Positions 45,067 through 57,747 of a DNA stretch of 64,000 nucleotides are shown here, in pieces. A program made the position numbers and the translations under genes. The notes beneath the pieces are model-generated. The model had not been told where the DNA came from and ran no database searches. It saw nothing but the letters and a program-made list of their open reading frames with translations. This DNA comes from Phytophthora quininea. Lineage: Eukaryota > Oomycota > Peronosporomycetes > Peronosporales > Peronosporaceae. The stretch covers positions 1 to 64,000 of the forward strand of contig JAAVTG010000114.1 of assembly GCA_011947345.1 (NCBI GenBank), given 5' to 3'. Position 1 is the first letter of the stretch; each line of letters begins with the position of its first letter.

Positions 45067-48000
45067 AGCGGCGTCCTGGACCAGGATACTGGCGTTTAAA
45101 ACCGCGAACGCTGGAAGACGAAGGTGTCCAGTGCGCTATCGTCCAAGGAATTCAGCATTTACAAACAACAATTGGTAGCGCCACGAATCCCGGGTTAGTA
45201 TGGAAAGGCTGGAAGAGACCAATCAAATCTCAACTTCGGGGAGCCCAAGCTCGGCAGGACCAGCTCGCCAGTGACCACATCAGCGGATGTAGAGTTCAAT
45301 TGACTGAAGCCGAGCAATTACATACTTCTGACCCATCACCGGATAACGCTGCTAAACTGGCCGAGATTATTGCGACCGTCGAAGCGCTAGAACAAGATGC
45401 TGGCGATCGCCAGCAGGACGATGGCTTTGATTTTCATGCTAGTCAAATGGAAGCGTCTACGTCGTATTTTTTCGTCCACCAAATGTATCTCTTCGATCTA
45501 CAGCCATTCCTGGTGTTCTCTTGGAGAACGGCAGGGAATCTAATGACCCGAATGATATCAGTGAACATTTTCGTCGACACTGGGGATCTGTTTTTGGCGA
45601 TGAACGCTATCTCGACGACGAGCCGGAAGTGGCTCCGGATGCAACGGATAAGCTCCAGGACTCTATTCACAAATCCCTTCCTCCCCCAGCTAAGGCACGG
45701 TTAGACGCTCCAATTACTGCCGCGGAGCTCGCCGCAACTATTCGGCAGCTTCGGCGTAACTCCGCTCCCGGGTTGGATGGCCTTGGTCCAGCTTTGTACC
45801 AACTTGACCCAGAAGTCTTTAGATCAGTACTTGCTGTTGTTTTCGAAGCTCAGCTGCGTCGTGGCCACTTCCTCGCCTCTCAGCGGAAGTCTTCCGTCTC
45901 CCTGCTATATAAGAAAGGAGGCCGACGAAACCCAAGCAACTAGCGCCCGATCTCATTGATGCAAGTTGATGTGAAGATTTTATCAAAAGCTTTAGGGTAC
46001 AGGTTACAACGACTTCTCCCGCAACTTATCCATCCTGAGCAAAAAGGCTTCGTTCGTGGGCGATCTCTGCACCATCACATTCGGTACCTCCAGGATCTTC
46101 AAGACCTTCTCCGCCGCCGAGGGCAGCAGGGGTACGCGCTGTTCTTGGATTTTGCAAAAGCTTATGACCGTGTCAACTGGAATTATTTATTTCGAGTACT
46201 GGAGCGCTTCAGGTGTGGACCAGCATTTTGTAGCTGGGCTAAGCTTTTGTATTCACAAACGGAAGCTGCGTTGTCACTCAACGGAGTCCTACAAGAGGTG
46301 CTACGGCCTTCTCGCGGGGTCAAACAAGGGGATCCACTCTCATCGCTACTCTTTGTGCTTTCCATCGAGCCGCTCGGCAATTTGCTCCGAGCAATGCCTG
46401 AGGCAGGTATCCCCATTAATCCGAGCTACACGAGCACTGGTCTGTACTTTGCAGATGACTCTACACTCCTACCACACTCGTTAGACGGGCTCAGATTGCA
46501 AGTGGATCTCGTGGAGGTATACTGTGCTGGGTCTGGTGCCAGATTGAATCTGTCCAAGCCGCAACTTGTATCCTTCGTCAGGCGACACGATTACAGCGAC
46601 TAATACTCCGTTTGGAGTAGGCTCTTCTCCGTCTGTGGTTTATTTAGGTGTCTCGTTTGGTCCTGACGTCAATCCGGAAGTGGTGTGTTCCTCTCTCGAA
46701 TCTCAAGTATATGCTCGGCTATCACGATGGGGTGGCCGGGCTCGTACTTATCGAGGCCGCCTCTTGATTCTCAACGCGGTGGTACTTCCGATTCTGTGGC
46801 ATTTTACTCCGCATTTTACACTACCGCCGGCCATTATCCGCCGCCTACAAGGGCTTTGCGAACGTTATCTCCTAACACGCCGGAGCGATAACGGGAGGCA
46901 TTTTGTGAAGCTGGCAAAACCGAGTATCTGCTATCTACCTTTCAACCGCGGAGGGCTTCAAATGCCCAACATCACGGCGACTTGCTCGACTCAACGGGCG
47001 TTGTTACTCCAACATCGCTTTTTGATGTCGTTTGATGAACCCTGGCAAGTTTGCAGTTCAGCCTTGTTAGACAGCGTTCTACCACCCGAGCTATATTTCA
47101 CGCTCTTCGACTTTATATCCTGTCCCTACTCCAAGCGTTTGCAGACTATTCCATTTTGCACTATTCCAGCGTGGTGGCAATTCTCGTGGTGCGTCTTTTC
47201 CTCTATACCCCACCTACAGCTTCAGTCCTCTGATGAGTTAGACTTTCAACGAAAAGCTCTTCTCCACGCCAATGTGTGGCACAGCGTTCATCCGCTCCTT
47301 CAAATTCAACGGGGAAGCCATCGGCAGTCGGTGCTTCAGTCCACCCGGTACAGCAGACGCTTCCGACTTGATTTTGCTTCCGCTACGCACTGCCGTTGTC
47401 TGATGGATTTCTTCTCAAAGTCGTGGCCAACGGCGACAGATTTTCTAAGCCGATTTCTCCTAACTTTACCGGAGTGGAATCATCGCGTTCGGATTCGACA
47501 TCAAGTACTCCTGTATCAGGACCTAAGTGTTCCGGTATCTTCGATTTTGGGTACGCAGGCAGTCGTATTTGGTCCGGCTCGGCAAAGTGCCATGATTCCG
47601 CTAAAGGGACTTTTACACAATAGAGCTGTAGTCCATTTCCCCACGTCACTAAGGTAGTAAGTAATGCGTACTATTATCACCGATCGGCGTACCAGTGTCC
47701 ACGAACATCCAATTTCCTACCGTAGCACTGGTGCTTTGCTCAGCACCATAACCAACGCAGTTCAACGCCTCAAGGATCTCCGCCAGGCCATGGTACTAGT
47801 GTATGCAGATTTACAATTTCGACTTGGCTGGAAACTTCTTCCGACACGATCACGTTTTTGGTTCCTACAGCGCTCTTCGTCCATGACATTGAGTTGTGGG
47901 TATCTGGGTTGTTCGGCTATTGAATCCGAGCGCCACTTAATTTTTGAGTGCCAACAAGCGAGGTCACTTTGGCAGTTTATTTGTGCAGATTGGCATTCAC

Positions 48001-48420
48001 TCATCGTCATGGGCCCTCGTTTGCATTCGTCTTGAACTGATGTGAACCTCTCGAGTTCGGGCAAACACTGACGAGCTCAGTCTTTTATGGTCCCAATTGC
48101 GCAGCATCACGCTCCACAGTATTTGGACTGCTCGGAACAAACACCACTTTGAGGATCAACCTCCACTGGAAGCGAAGAAGACAATTTATCACATTTACTC
48201 GGTCTTCAGTGCACATTTTCGCGCACTACACCGTCGCTCTACATCCCTCGCCCGACTGAACGAGTGTCTCCAACACTTTCCCCAGCGTTCGCGTTTAGGC
48301 TGATTTGTATTGTCGAATCCTCGGCTTTTTACTCAACGCGATCCTAGGCAACTCCTCGACAGAAATAGGCTTCTTCAGCCCCCACCGCTCCTACCTGTAT
48401 AAGTCCGATTCTAACTAGCT
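45067..48420 (+). pseudogene. 5'-truncated LINE with reverse transcriptase
   Basis: Coding begins abruptly after the endonuclease region (GPGYWRLKPRTLEDEGVQCA). The RT domain follows: LRRNSAPGLDGLGPALYQL, then SN-stop-RPISL where Trp is expected (TGG to TAG), QGYALFLDFAKAYDRVNWNY, GVKQGDPLSSLLFVLSIEPL and the active site YFADDSTLL. A connection region and a zf-RVT-type finger (CGYLGCSAIESERHLIFEC) come next, then a tail near 48300. Several frame changes (about 45480, 46600, 47650) are needed. The C-terminal part matches the LINE relic at 12260-12840. It is inserted in a transposase gene on the other strand, and is 5'-truncated as is typical of LINE insertions. Confidence 0.8.
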
Positions 48421-49031
48421 TTGTATTAGTAGTGTAGCTAGCACCGAGTATACTAATTATCCGCTCATCGAGAAGTCAACATAACATGATCAATGTTCCC
48501 CTTCCCAATCTTCTTCACCTGACTTCCATCCCACCGTAATGGCATAAACTCATATCGTATAAAACTGTGTTTACCCAGGTGAGCATTTTTGCGCTAACTA
48601 GACGACATCACACTTTCTCCACCTGAGGATTCGTAGGCACTGACTGCTTCTTCTTGCGTGTCACCACTGGTCTGGATCACAACCTCTGCTTCGCGCGGGC
48701 TACTTGGTCTGCTATACGCTGGTCGGGGGCATGTCATGCGAGGCCGTTGGCTACGTGAGATGGAATGAGAGGTGGTATCTTTGTTGTACTAATAATTATT
48801 AGTACGTTTCAAAGTTCGTTTTGATCGCTGGCATTAAAAATAGTAATTTTTTCTAAAAGAAACCCTTTATAATTGCTACATTGAAACCCCCTAATAATAT
48901 ATACTTGCCATAATGCCAGTGCTAGATTTGGAAGATCATACTTTTGAGTGGTGAGTGGCATTGGTTTCTTCTAGTACAAAGCGAGCGACGAATTAAATGC
49001 GATTACAAAAACCGATCGCTACCCACACACT

Positions 49032-49307
49032 GGGCGCCTTCCATAACCGTCATTAAACCGATTTAGTGACGTGCATAAAAGTTTAATGCGATTAATAAAA
49101 CCGAATATTTTGATCGCCTATGTGTTTAATGTCATCAAACTACCGCCTCAAACGCTTTTTATATGCCTTTTATACGTGTCTGAACAGTCGCCGTGATAAA
49201 ACTCCTGCTACTTCTCGCAAAATTGGCGATTTTCTTTTACTTAAAACTACTTAAGCAAAATACATAAAAGCTATTTATGGCTTTAATGACGGTTATGGAA
49301 GGCGCCC
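49032..49307. mobile_element. Foldback MITE with 26-bp perfect inverted repeats
   Basis: The left end GGGCGCCTTCCATAACCGTC (continuing to ATTAAA) is exactly mirrored at the right end (49282-49307). The 276-bp element is AT-rich and non-coding, and its interior also contains TTTAATG/CATTAAA words. A target duplication was not identified with confidence. Confidence 0.75.
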
Positions 49308-49472
49308 TACTGGCTAACTTTTTTACCTTTAAGTGCATCTAAAAGCGAGGATCGGAGGCCGTTGTTTTACGAGCGAGCAAAGAATACTGATATATCGCAT
49401 TTAGTTGACGTTGTCAACAAGCAAGAGCACGTATCGCTACTTGCAGTTTATGCATAGATTAATTGCATGCAG

Positions 49473-49887
49473 CTAGCATCTACACATGTTCCTAGTCATC
49501 CATTTCTTTTTGGCATTGGTATACTCGATTCCAAGTTCACTATTTATGTCATGGCCCTTGAATGCACGTGAATTCTTTGTCTTGCTAATGTATAGAAGAG
49601 ACACTTTGTCGTTGCCGTCTGCGTTGGTCGCAACCATCGTGGTCAGGAGGGTGGTTGTCGGGTTTGTAGCCTGCAACTGTACTCAGCCAATATAACTTTT
49701 CTGGCGATTCCATGTGATAAAAGAAAGCCGTCTCATCTATATTTAGATTTATTTGAGGCTCTACGTGTCCATGATCATGCGCATTTTTGGCACGCCCGTT
49801 GTAAACGCCTCCACGTTTTCTGAAGTGCCATACCCACGTCTTAGACAAATTGATTTTCTTGCCAAAGCAGCATAAGATTAGGTGCAA
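49473..49887 (-). pseudogene. Pogo/Tigger-type DDE transposase fragment
   Basis: The frame from 49887 reads WVWHFRKRGGVYNG and INLNIDETAFFYHM, the N-terminal part of the DDE_1 core including the first catalytic Asp. After one shift near 49640 the second frame reads VATNADGNDKVSLLYISKTK, SRAFKGHDINSELG and TNAKKKWMT. This order is that of pogo-like transposases. The second half of the catalytic core and the CENPB-type DNA-binding part were not found. Confidence 0.65.
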
Positions 49888-52542
49888 TCAATGCACGAGC
49901 AACAACGTCAATGTTGTTCTGTTACATTAATACAAATATATGGTTTATCATGCACTAAAGATCTTTAACGGAGCTAATTTTTTTAGTCTGCCATAATAGG
50001 GCAAAAATCTTTTCTTGAATTGCAAACTCGTTGTTAAGCTTAGTTGGACGCGGTAGTACCTAATTTCTTTACTATTGTCGTCGTAAATAAAGACGTATTA
50101 GTATAATATCGCAGACGAGAGGTTTTTGAAAACATCAGTTTGTACGCGTACTAGTCAAAAATGCTTTTATTAAACTATTATACAAAAGCACTATCAAATC
50201 CCGAATATTGTGTGCGCGCTACATTGCGAATTTAAAACTTCTGTCGGTTCAAATCACTTTCTCAGATGTATTACCAATAGTCTAAGCTTCTTGATGACTC
50301 CTCGCTGCATAAGGCTTTAGGTACCAGAACCCTTACTGACGAAGCCTAGTGGTAATATTAACAATGAGCGATATTTACGACACTGCAAGACAAATATCCT
50401 AACATATATACAAATGGGAAGATGTATTTGCAGTCATCCTGTCATTAGTCGAACAGTTGAAGCAACCTCGACCGCCAGAGCAGGGTAAATGCAGTACATA
50501 CGACGGACAGCTTGCTGCTCAGTATAAGAGCAGCGATTCTCGCCAGGCAGTGTCACGAGGCACCCGAGTGCGCTGCTAGGAGAGGTGCACTGCCTGCACA
50601 CGACACGTAGATAGCCGACCGACTAACGTACTGCTATTCCATCGGATGTTGCAGTGGAGCTTAAGAAGTCACATTCAGTATTGATCACTAGGTTCCACCC
50701 GATATGTCAGTGCAACCGGTGATATTATCAGGTATGTTAGCTACGCAGAAGTCTACTTCGCAGTAATTGATGCAATCCTCTATGTTGCAGGTTATCGGTT
50801 TACTGGTACCCATATCGGTCCAACTTGGCCACGCGTGATTACAGTACGCTGTTTACGCTACCACTGATTAGACGCGCAGAATGATTGGACGAGTGGGCGT
50901 GCACCTTTGTGCCTGCCGAGTTAACATTTCAAAAGAACTCTCACTTCCTCATTTCATTCCTTCCCCTCAAGTGACTTCAATTCCTCACGGCCAAGCCCGC
51001 TCGACCCCTTTTACTATATAACAGTGAAGGTAAATGGTAGAAGGAATCGTCACTGCGACGTGGTACGAACGCTGGGTGGGGTTCCAGAGTCATTATTGTC
51101 CCTAACATCGTGCATATTGCAGAGGAATACTACTACAGCGCAAGAGCACGTTACTAAGGCGAAATCCTCACAAGGAGTAGAGGGGATGTGTCGGGAGCAG
51201 CAACTCGTAGAGTGAACTCGGCGACTCAGTGTGTCGAGGCGCACTGCGCCTGCTTCTCGAGTGTACCCTCGCAACCTGTTTTTTATCTATTGCTGCTTAA
51301 CGTTTAACTGCTTCTTGTCCACACTTTCCTGACGACAGCGTCCTGATCGCGTCTGGGTAACAACCGCGATTGTGCTCTGGCCGCAACCACATTGGCACCG
51401 TCGCAGGCAACCCTGGGATCTCTCTGTGCGCGTGTGTGCTCAGCACACTGCGTACTACTGCAACTTTACCTCACAGTCACACTGTGAGCGAGACCAGTTG
51501 GTAGCCGAAGTTATTCAATATCAAAAGTAATGATACAGCATTTGAAACTAACACGAGTTTTGTGTTGTTGCTCATCCACATCTATTATACGCATTTAGAC
51601 TGGGCACCTTTCGAGAATGTAGCCTCCAGGTGCGATTGGTTCATCGGGAGCTTCAGGTTCATGGCTGGTAAAACGACAACGCTGCGAATTATACCCGGTT
51701 TCGCTAAAGGCTGCATTAGTACACTTTCTGCTTTTGTTTAACTGATGTGGATAGCAACGAATTCAGGTACTCATCAATTTCATCGGAGCTGTCAATGTGG
51801 TGAGGGACTAAGCTTGGCTCTGGTTTTGCAAAATTGTTTACACTTCTGTTGTGCTCTCTCTTTCTTGTTGTATATTGGTGTCTTGGTTGTCGCTCTGTTG
51901 TATGCGCGATTTACCGGACTGTCAACAAAGAGGAGGCGTCAACACTCCACTCAACGCAACAGGATCGTCCTCACGAGGCAGTCGAATCTTAGGGAGCGTC
52001 ACGCAGACGTTTGATTTTATACGCCTGGTGATAACAATCGTAAATGTTGAAGCCGTGGTCAGTTTCACGAAGGCTGTTATGCAGGGTCTAAACGCGCTGA
52101 CGTGGGATTTGCAAGTGCTCAGTTGCAGAATATCGCGTGCATTAATCAGAAGACATATCCACTTCTGAAATGCGAAGAGCTCCAGCTCTAGCGCTACGAT
52201 CGCAGAGATTGAAAACACTATGAAGACCTTCTTTGATAGTCACAAAGTGCGATTTTTTTACATAGTTTTTCTTCATGTCCATCATATCCTTCGCGAGTGG
52301 AGTCATGACGAACAAACTCGAGCTTCATTCATCTAGCTGGACGAATCGCTTCTCACAAATCATTGCCGCGTACGCGTGAAGACAAAAGGTTTGCATCAAT
52401 TGATAGATAAGAAATCTTCTAGTCGAGTACGCCATTGTTGAGGTCATCAACTCCGCTTGTAGTCCTGACTCTTAACAGGGTCAGAGCACTTCCATACGAA
52501 GAGACAGTAGCTTAACTCATTAACCATGTCCGTTCTACATCT
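49888..52542. other. Long stretch without recognised genes
   Basis: AT-rich to about 50440, then GC-richer. Short frames at 51024-51215 and 51745-52014 (the latter with one hydrophobic segment) have no motif I recognise. A TATATAA-like word near 51016 and repeated TGACGAG/CGTGCG-type composition around 50460-50640 could mark an old LTR. Confidence 0.4.
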
Positions 52543-52776
52543 TCAAAATCTATACACTATGTTCAACGTTCTGTATAAGGAACAAATGCCAAATGGATGC
52601 GGATTCCCACTTTCGCTAATAATTCCTGGGTGTTCAAGTGCTTGCCCGCGGTTGGTGAATATTAGGAGATCATGCAAGCGAACACCACCGGCCATACAAT
52701 TACTAAAAAACCATGCAAAGTCGTCATCTTTTGATAGGAGTGTCAAGTAGACGCCATTACACTCAGGATGGGTCAT
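52543..52776 (-). pseudogene. Possible MULE-type transposase fragment
   Basis: The frame reads LLSKDDDFAWFFSNCMAGGV, LLIFTNRGQALEH and CSLYRTLNIV, reminiscent of the W.WF ... PIFTDRG segment in the catalytic region of Mutator-like transposases. The Asp of TDRG is Asn here. It is only 78 codons and isolated, so the assignment is tentative. Confidence 0.4.
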
Positions 52777-53271
52777 AAAGTTCCATCACATTTCCAGACT
52801 GGAAAAGTAGCGGTAATTATACGATAAAGCGTTGCTTGTTTGCTGTTTGTGTCAATATTATTACTCTCCATCACGATGCGTGCAACGCGAGCTTAGGTGA
52901 CCGAGTAGCCTTGAACTACGGCAGCGTTGAAGCCACGTAGTTGGGCAATTTGTCGATTATCGGGGTCATGGTGACCAATGCTACTACGGTTTTGTATGTG
53001 TTCCACATCCAGTTGTGGTATGCACCATGAACCAACAGTAACATGGGGAAATTTCGAGTTTGGTTTCTTGCGCGAACTGCTTCGATTGACTTTGGATGGC
53101 TGCTTCTCGGTCAGCCACATCAACCAAGGACGCGTTCCTCTCCTTCTTAGACGCTCCTACATAATTTACCTTCCGAGGTTTCCTCTAGACTTAACACAAA
53201 CAAAGCGTCCTGATTCAAAGCATAGGCTTGAACAAGATGCCTCGAAGTGTCAGCGCCATCAAATACCTCGT
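52777..53271. other. Spacer, no gene recognised
   Basis: Overlapping frames on both strands (52893-53123 minus, 52978-53361 plus) without recognisable motifs. Confidence 0.35.
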
Positions 53272-54163
53272 TGTGGTGTAGCGGGATATATCGAAATTCG
53301 CTCCCACTGCGCCCAGACACCGACTAACGGAGGTGTACTCCGAAATCCGTGGGGACGCTGAAGTTGTGCTCACCTTGTGTACCCGTCAGCGGGCTGGATC
53401 TGCTCTTCCGGTGCTTTGAGGATGCTTGATCTATAAAGAGATCGAACGTCTTGGCGGGACGTGCGAGGTCAGGAGCAGCGCGGGAATCTTCACTCTGCGT
53501 CCTTGAGTAATTACCAGACCTATAATCGCTTGGATCTACTTGGATCTGGGGCCTGGATCTTGGATCCAGGTGGAGGTTGCCTTGAGGGTGTGTTGGGGGT
53601 ATTTTTCCGTACTTGAACGCTTCCAATAGCGTGATCTTGGAGGGAGAGTGAGGGTCGATCAGTCGTCCTGGCCAAGTAGTAACTCCAGTAGACCTCGGAT
53701 CCGCACTTGGTACTTGTGGATCTAGACTGCGAGTGGATCTGGCCAATATATTATTCAGATCACCCGAGCGCTGCTTGATCCGCGGTGATCCCGACGTAGC
53801 TGGACTGGGCCAATGTAGTTCCCGTGGTCTTAAGCACTAGGAAGGGCACTTGAGGTGTACAAAGCAAATTCGACTCTGTATTCAGCAAATTATGAGTGGA
53901 TCCATGGAGATCCCATCCCAAAATCTATCATCTGCACCATTTCTATACCTGCCGCTGGATGTTGTCGCTTGATTAGTCCTCTGGTGTGCCAAATCCACGT
54001 CTGAACTAGTCCCACCTGCAGATCGGGATCCCCATGCTTGGATCCATCACTTCCGTGATGTACCCATATCTGATCCGAGCATCTGAGTCTGGATCCAGTA
54101 TGCTGGGTTCCGTATTGACCCCATTTCCGGGAAAGCGCTTCACCACAGTCCCATCCCAACTCA
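53272..54163. repeat. Solo LTR or LTR remnant, second copy
   Basis: It begins TGTGGTGTAGCGGGATATAT and ends at the point matching the 41647-42535 copy (CCCAACTCA). Similarity to that copy is continuous, including the GGATC-rich part. The flanks do not show a convincing target duplication. Confidence 0.65.
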
Positions 54164-55529
54164 AAGTCGAAGCATTAGCAAATTCAAGGTTACAGCCGTA
54201 TATAATACAGTTCTTACCGGTGAAGAAGTCGATGTTTCTCTTAGACTCGTCCAGCCGTCCCTTGATCCTTGGTTTCACGTAGGTGTAATCATTGGTCAGT
54301 CCTGTTGGCCTCCTGGACTTCCACCCAGCCTTGAAGAGCTTCTTCCTGAGCTGGAGGAACGGCTTCTAGTTCGGGGGCATTCATGGCCGGAATACTGGTG
54401 ATGGCAAGAAAGGGGATATGTAAAAGTGATTAGCGTTAGAAGTTTGTCAGAAAATGATTAAAAAGGCTCCAAACAGAATTTTTACATTTTGTGTGGCTTT
54501 TTATGTGATGTGAAGAAACCCCGTCTACCGTCCGCTCAACGATCTCTCAAAATAAATTGACTGTTTTTTCTTCACATACAAATATGTATATGCGGAGGAA
54601 AAGCTTGTTGGCAACATGCCGGAATATTATATCCTCTCAAATCACTTGTTCTGTCGAATATAGGTGACCGCATTAAAAGGGTTAGAGATCACAAAAATGC
54701 TCGAACTTCTTGGCCGCTGCGTCTTTTGTCCGCGCTAGAAAAATACTACAGCAATTGCTCTTGTGGTCCATGAAATTGATCATGTAACGTTTGATCTATC
54801 TGTCCTTCAGGGCCATCACCCTTTCAAGTCGGAGTAGATCATGCCTCTGATGTGGTCAATGAGCGAGTGCCCCTGGCGTACTTCCACGACTACCGGTTCT
54901 TGCTCTGTTCCTTTTGGCGCGCGCGCTAGCCACACGCTTGTGGTCTGCCAACACAATTCCCGAACTCGGATCGTGCGCGATCCTTTTCACCCAATCGTAG
55001 TTTAGGTGTTTAAATCGCTTGTGATAATCCGGGGCGCCCCTTGTTTCACGATGTGACGACTTGCCGCCGCATTCGCCTCTCCCTCCTGTGTTGCTATGAT
55101 CCCCGTGGATGGCGGCTGCTTCGCCTACACGGCTGTATGGCGAAGGTCGATGAAACTTTTCGCACAGGAGGTGTTTATATAGCGACACCGCGGACGGTGA
55201 AGCTCGTAGCCCAGACCAGCCTTGAACGAACTCGAGAAGGAGGGTTGGGCGCAGATCAGTAGTTGCCAATCTGCGTCCAAGCGTTCTTTGGCGTGTGACC
55301 TTGTGGCAATCCCTGTGGGTTCGATCGCTAGATCTGTCGGACCGGATTTACCACCAGGCAGCCTTGGTTCAGTGGTCGGACTTGGAGAACTTGGTTGGGG
55401 ACTCGGCCACCCATGGACGCACTTCTGCGGCGAAGGTGACGAGGTGGGCCTTGACTGAGGAGAAACTCCTCCACGTAGAACCAACAATACAAAAGAGTCC
55501 GATGTGCAAACGCACAAATATGCAGCCGT
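54164..55529. other. No recognised gene
   Basis: A minus-strand frame at 54856-55269 (137 codons, basic C-terminus) is the longest, but I recognise no domain in it. The AT-rich section 54420-54760 contains nothing identifiable. Confidence 0.35.
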
Positions 55530-56040
55530 CTCTTATTCTTTGAGACCCTTGGACGGGGGTCTATAGCCGAGTAGATTCAGGAATATGCGTCCAAGACACT
55601 CAGGTCAACTTGGGCACTCCTTCACGAACGCGCACCACCCTCTCGCGAGGGAACACACTTGGCCCACTGGCCTTCACACTTGTAACCTTCCGGAGCTTGA
55701 GAGTACTCTAGCTAACCTAGGCCCTCTCTTGATCCTTGAACGCAGTTCCGATTCCGGTTTGCCCTTGTATGCTAACTGCTAGCGCGCACGAGGGAGATGA
55801 ATATGAAATGGGTGATCGCCCACGGAGAAGACGGCCCAACTGGGATATGGAATGGGGGAACCCTCGGCGCGAGCCTAAGATCCCCTACCCAACTTGACTT
55901 GACTTTGACGGGTGGGGAGCTCCGGCGACGTTGGGGCCGTCTTGTCCTTCAAGCCTGCACGCAGTCTCTCAGGAAACCTGCTTCGAAGACCACTTTGGGG
56001 TTTCAAGGCAAATCGAACTCTCTGTTTGTTTTTATCTAAG

Positions 56041-56083
<43 letters not shown>

Positions 56084-56215
56084 ATCCTACGTGTCCAGGA
56101 TTCCGGGTACAAATCAGTCTTATACAGACATCTTGATCTTAGTATGGTGAGGAATCTGTCGACTCGACACTTCCACTGGATTCTTGCCTGGAACTCAACT
56201 TGGCGCAATCACTTC
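55530..56215 (+). repeat. Dispersed LTR-like repeat, direct copy
   Basis: It is similar along its whole length to the reverse complement of 61040-61695, including the words CCCTACCCAACTTGAC, AGCTCCGGCGAC and TCTCTGTTTGTTTT. This copy carries an expanded TC run. It also shares the short motif GCGTCCAAG with flanking DNA out to about 56620. Confidence 0.7.
56044..56080. repeat. TC dinucleotide microsatellite
   Basis: About 18 uninterrupted TC units. The opposite-strand relative at 61040-61695 has only a short interrupted CT tract here, so the expansion occurred in this copy. Confidence 0.95.
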
Positions 56216-57747
56216 ACTCCAAACTGGCTTCTTGGGGCAAATGTGCGTCCAAGGCTCGAGTCAACCGAGCATTGGGCGCAGGTTGGACTTGGACGCATGG
56301 GCACTCCATAGTAGTCGGCACACATAGTGAAATCCATATAACGACATGTGCACCCAAGTGTCATCACAACTCCAGATGTGCGTCCAAGGGTCATCATCAA
56401 CATTGGACGCTCTTGAGTCTGGAGTCTTATAACGTATCTGAACATCTTGGGCACAATGTGCCGGCGGAGTCTTTATCGCTGCAGTCAATTCTACGACCAA
56501 GGCAGGGGACAGGTCACGCACACAGATACGTTCCATGCGGCGATTTGACCTCTTCGATGAGGCGACCTGTCTACGCTGTGAGGGCGGCCAGGACTGAGTG
56601 CAAATCTGCGTCCAAGGGTGCATTCGTACCACCCTTGCGCGCACTTCCCAGCGTATAGACAGCTCCTTGGTAGAACTCCCGCGTCCAGCGCAGCTTCGCC
56701 CAAGCATGTCTCCACTTGTACGTACTTGTAACTGCCCGTTCAAATATTCAAACCATCCAATCACGTGCCGTAATTATGTGCCCAACGCATCCCATAGAAA
56801 AATCCAGTTTCACATCGTGTCAGCTGTTCCATGCACAACCAGCACGTTTAAAATCAAACACTGCTTTTCCTCCGTCTTAGGCAGCCCGGACACGACAGCC
56901 ATCCCGGTTTCCAAGTGTAAACTCATCTTGTCCAGTGTTTCGTACGAAAGCAGGTCATGCACTACACAGTCTCGGCGTAGTACATGTTTGTCAACGCCAT
57001 CGTCTATTCCTCTCCTCATGCTAGCCTCACCAATGTTCATATCCCCCTCTTCGTGACAACCTATTGGACTGGACTATCCAGGACGAAGTCCTTGCCAATA
57101 AATACCGGAGCCTCGTCAGTGTAAAGTTCGGTTCCTCTCCAATCTCAACGATCCCCTCCCGTAAGGTTTTCCGCTTTGCCTCGAGGTCCGAGAATTTGCG
57201 CGAAATGAATCAGTTCTTTAGCATGCTCCAAGTAGTCCGTCCTAATGACCAGCGCGTTCTCCATCGAGCGTGCATGGGCGTGCGTATAAAGGGGCTTCTT
57301 AAAAACTTCATGAGAACCCTCAAAGGTGACCTGAAGAAGCACGGCATCAAGAGTCAAGACGAGCCAGTGCTCAGGCTTGCATAGGTTAAACAAGTCGGGC
57401 GGCTGTAGAACAAGCTTTACACGAGACGCTAGTGGAGAAAACTGGCATGACACAATCGGTAACAAATGCGTGTGACTATTACAAGATGACCAAGAAGGAT
57501 ACGATCATGAGGGACGTACGCGGACGACATTGTTGAACAGTGGTCGTCGACCAAAGATCTGAAGCATCGGGCACCTGCGATCACCGGTAAATAGAAGGCG
57601 GTCAGAAGTATTGTTTGAGGCACGAGTTCCTAATCTCACTTTGTCTTTTACGCTTTATTCCGCACTGCATGTGGTGGTCTCAATCCATAGTTCCACTAGA
57701 CTTATTATGCGACATACAATGGAATGTACAGTGAGTTTGAAGTTAGT
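56216..57747. other. No recognised gene
   Basis: Open frames occur at 56200-56658 (+), 56598-57056 (+), 57064-57384 (+) and, on the minus strand, 56810-57040 and 57145-57465. None could be assigned. GCGTCCAAGG words recur at 56248, 56391 and 56613. Confidence 0.35.

Larger units (their letters stand above)
41363..48892. mobile_element. Large PIF/Harbinger element with nested LTR and LINE
   Basis: The left end AGGGGGTTTCAATGTAGCAA (41363) and the reverse complement of the right end (48892) are identical over the first 20 bases and stay similar for about 45. The triplet AAT abuts both ends (41360-41362 and 48893-48895). Inside are an interrupted MYB/SANT-like gene (plus strand) and a convergent DDE transposase (minus strand). 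An 889-bp LTR sits within the MYB-like gene and a 5'-truncated LINE within the transposase gene. Removing both leaves about 3.3 kb, a normal size for an autonomous Harbinger. Confidence 0.8.

Noticed and set aside
54856..55269. 137-codon minus-strand frame, considered as gag
   Set aside because: No zinc knuckle or known gag motif; composition alone is not enough.
56810..57040. Minus-strand frame considered as a retroviral-type protease
   Set aside because: The expected D-S/T-G active-site motif was not found.
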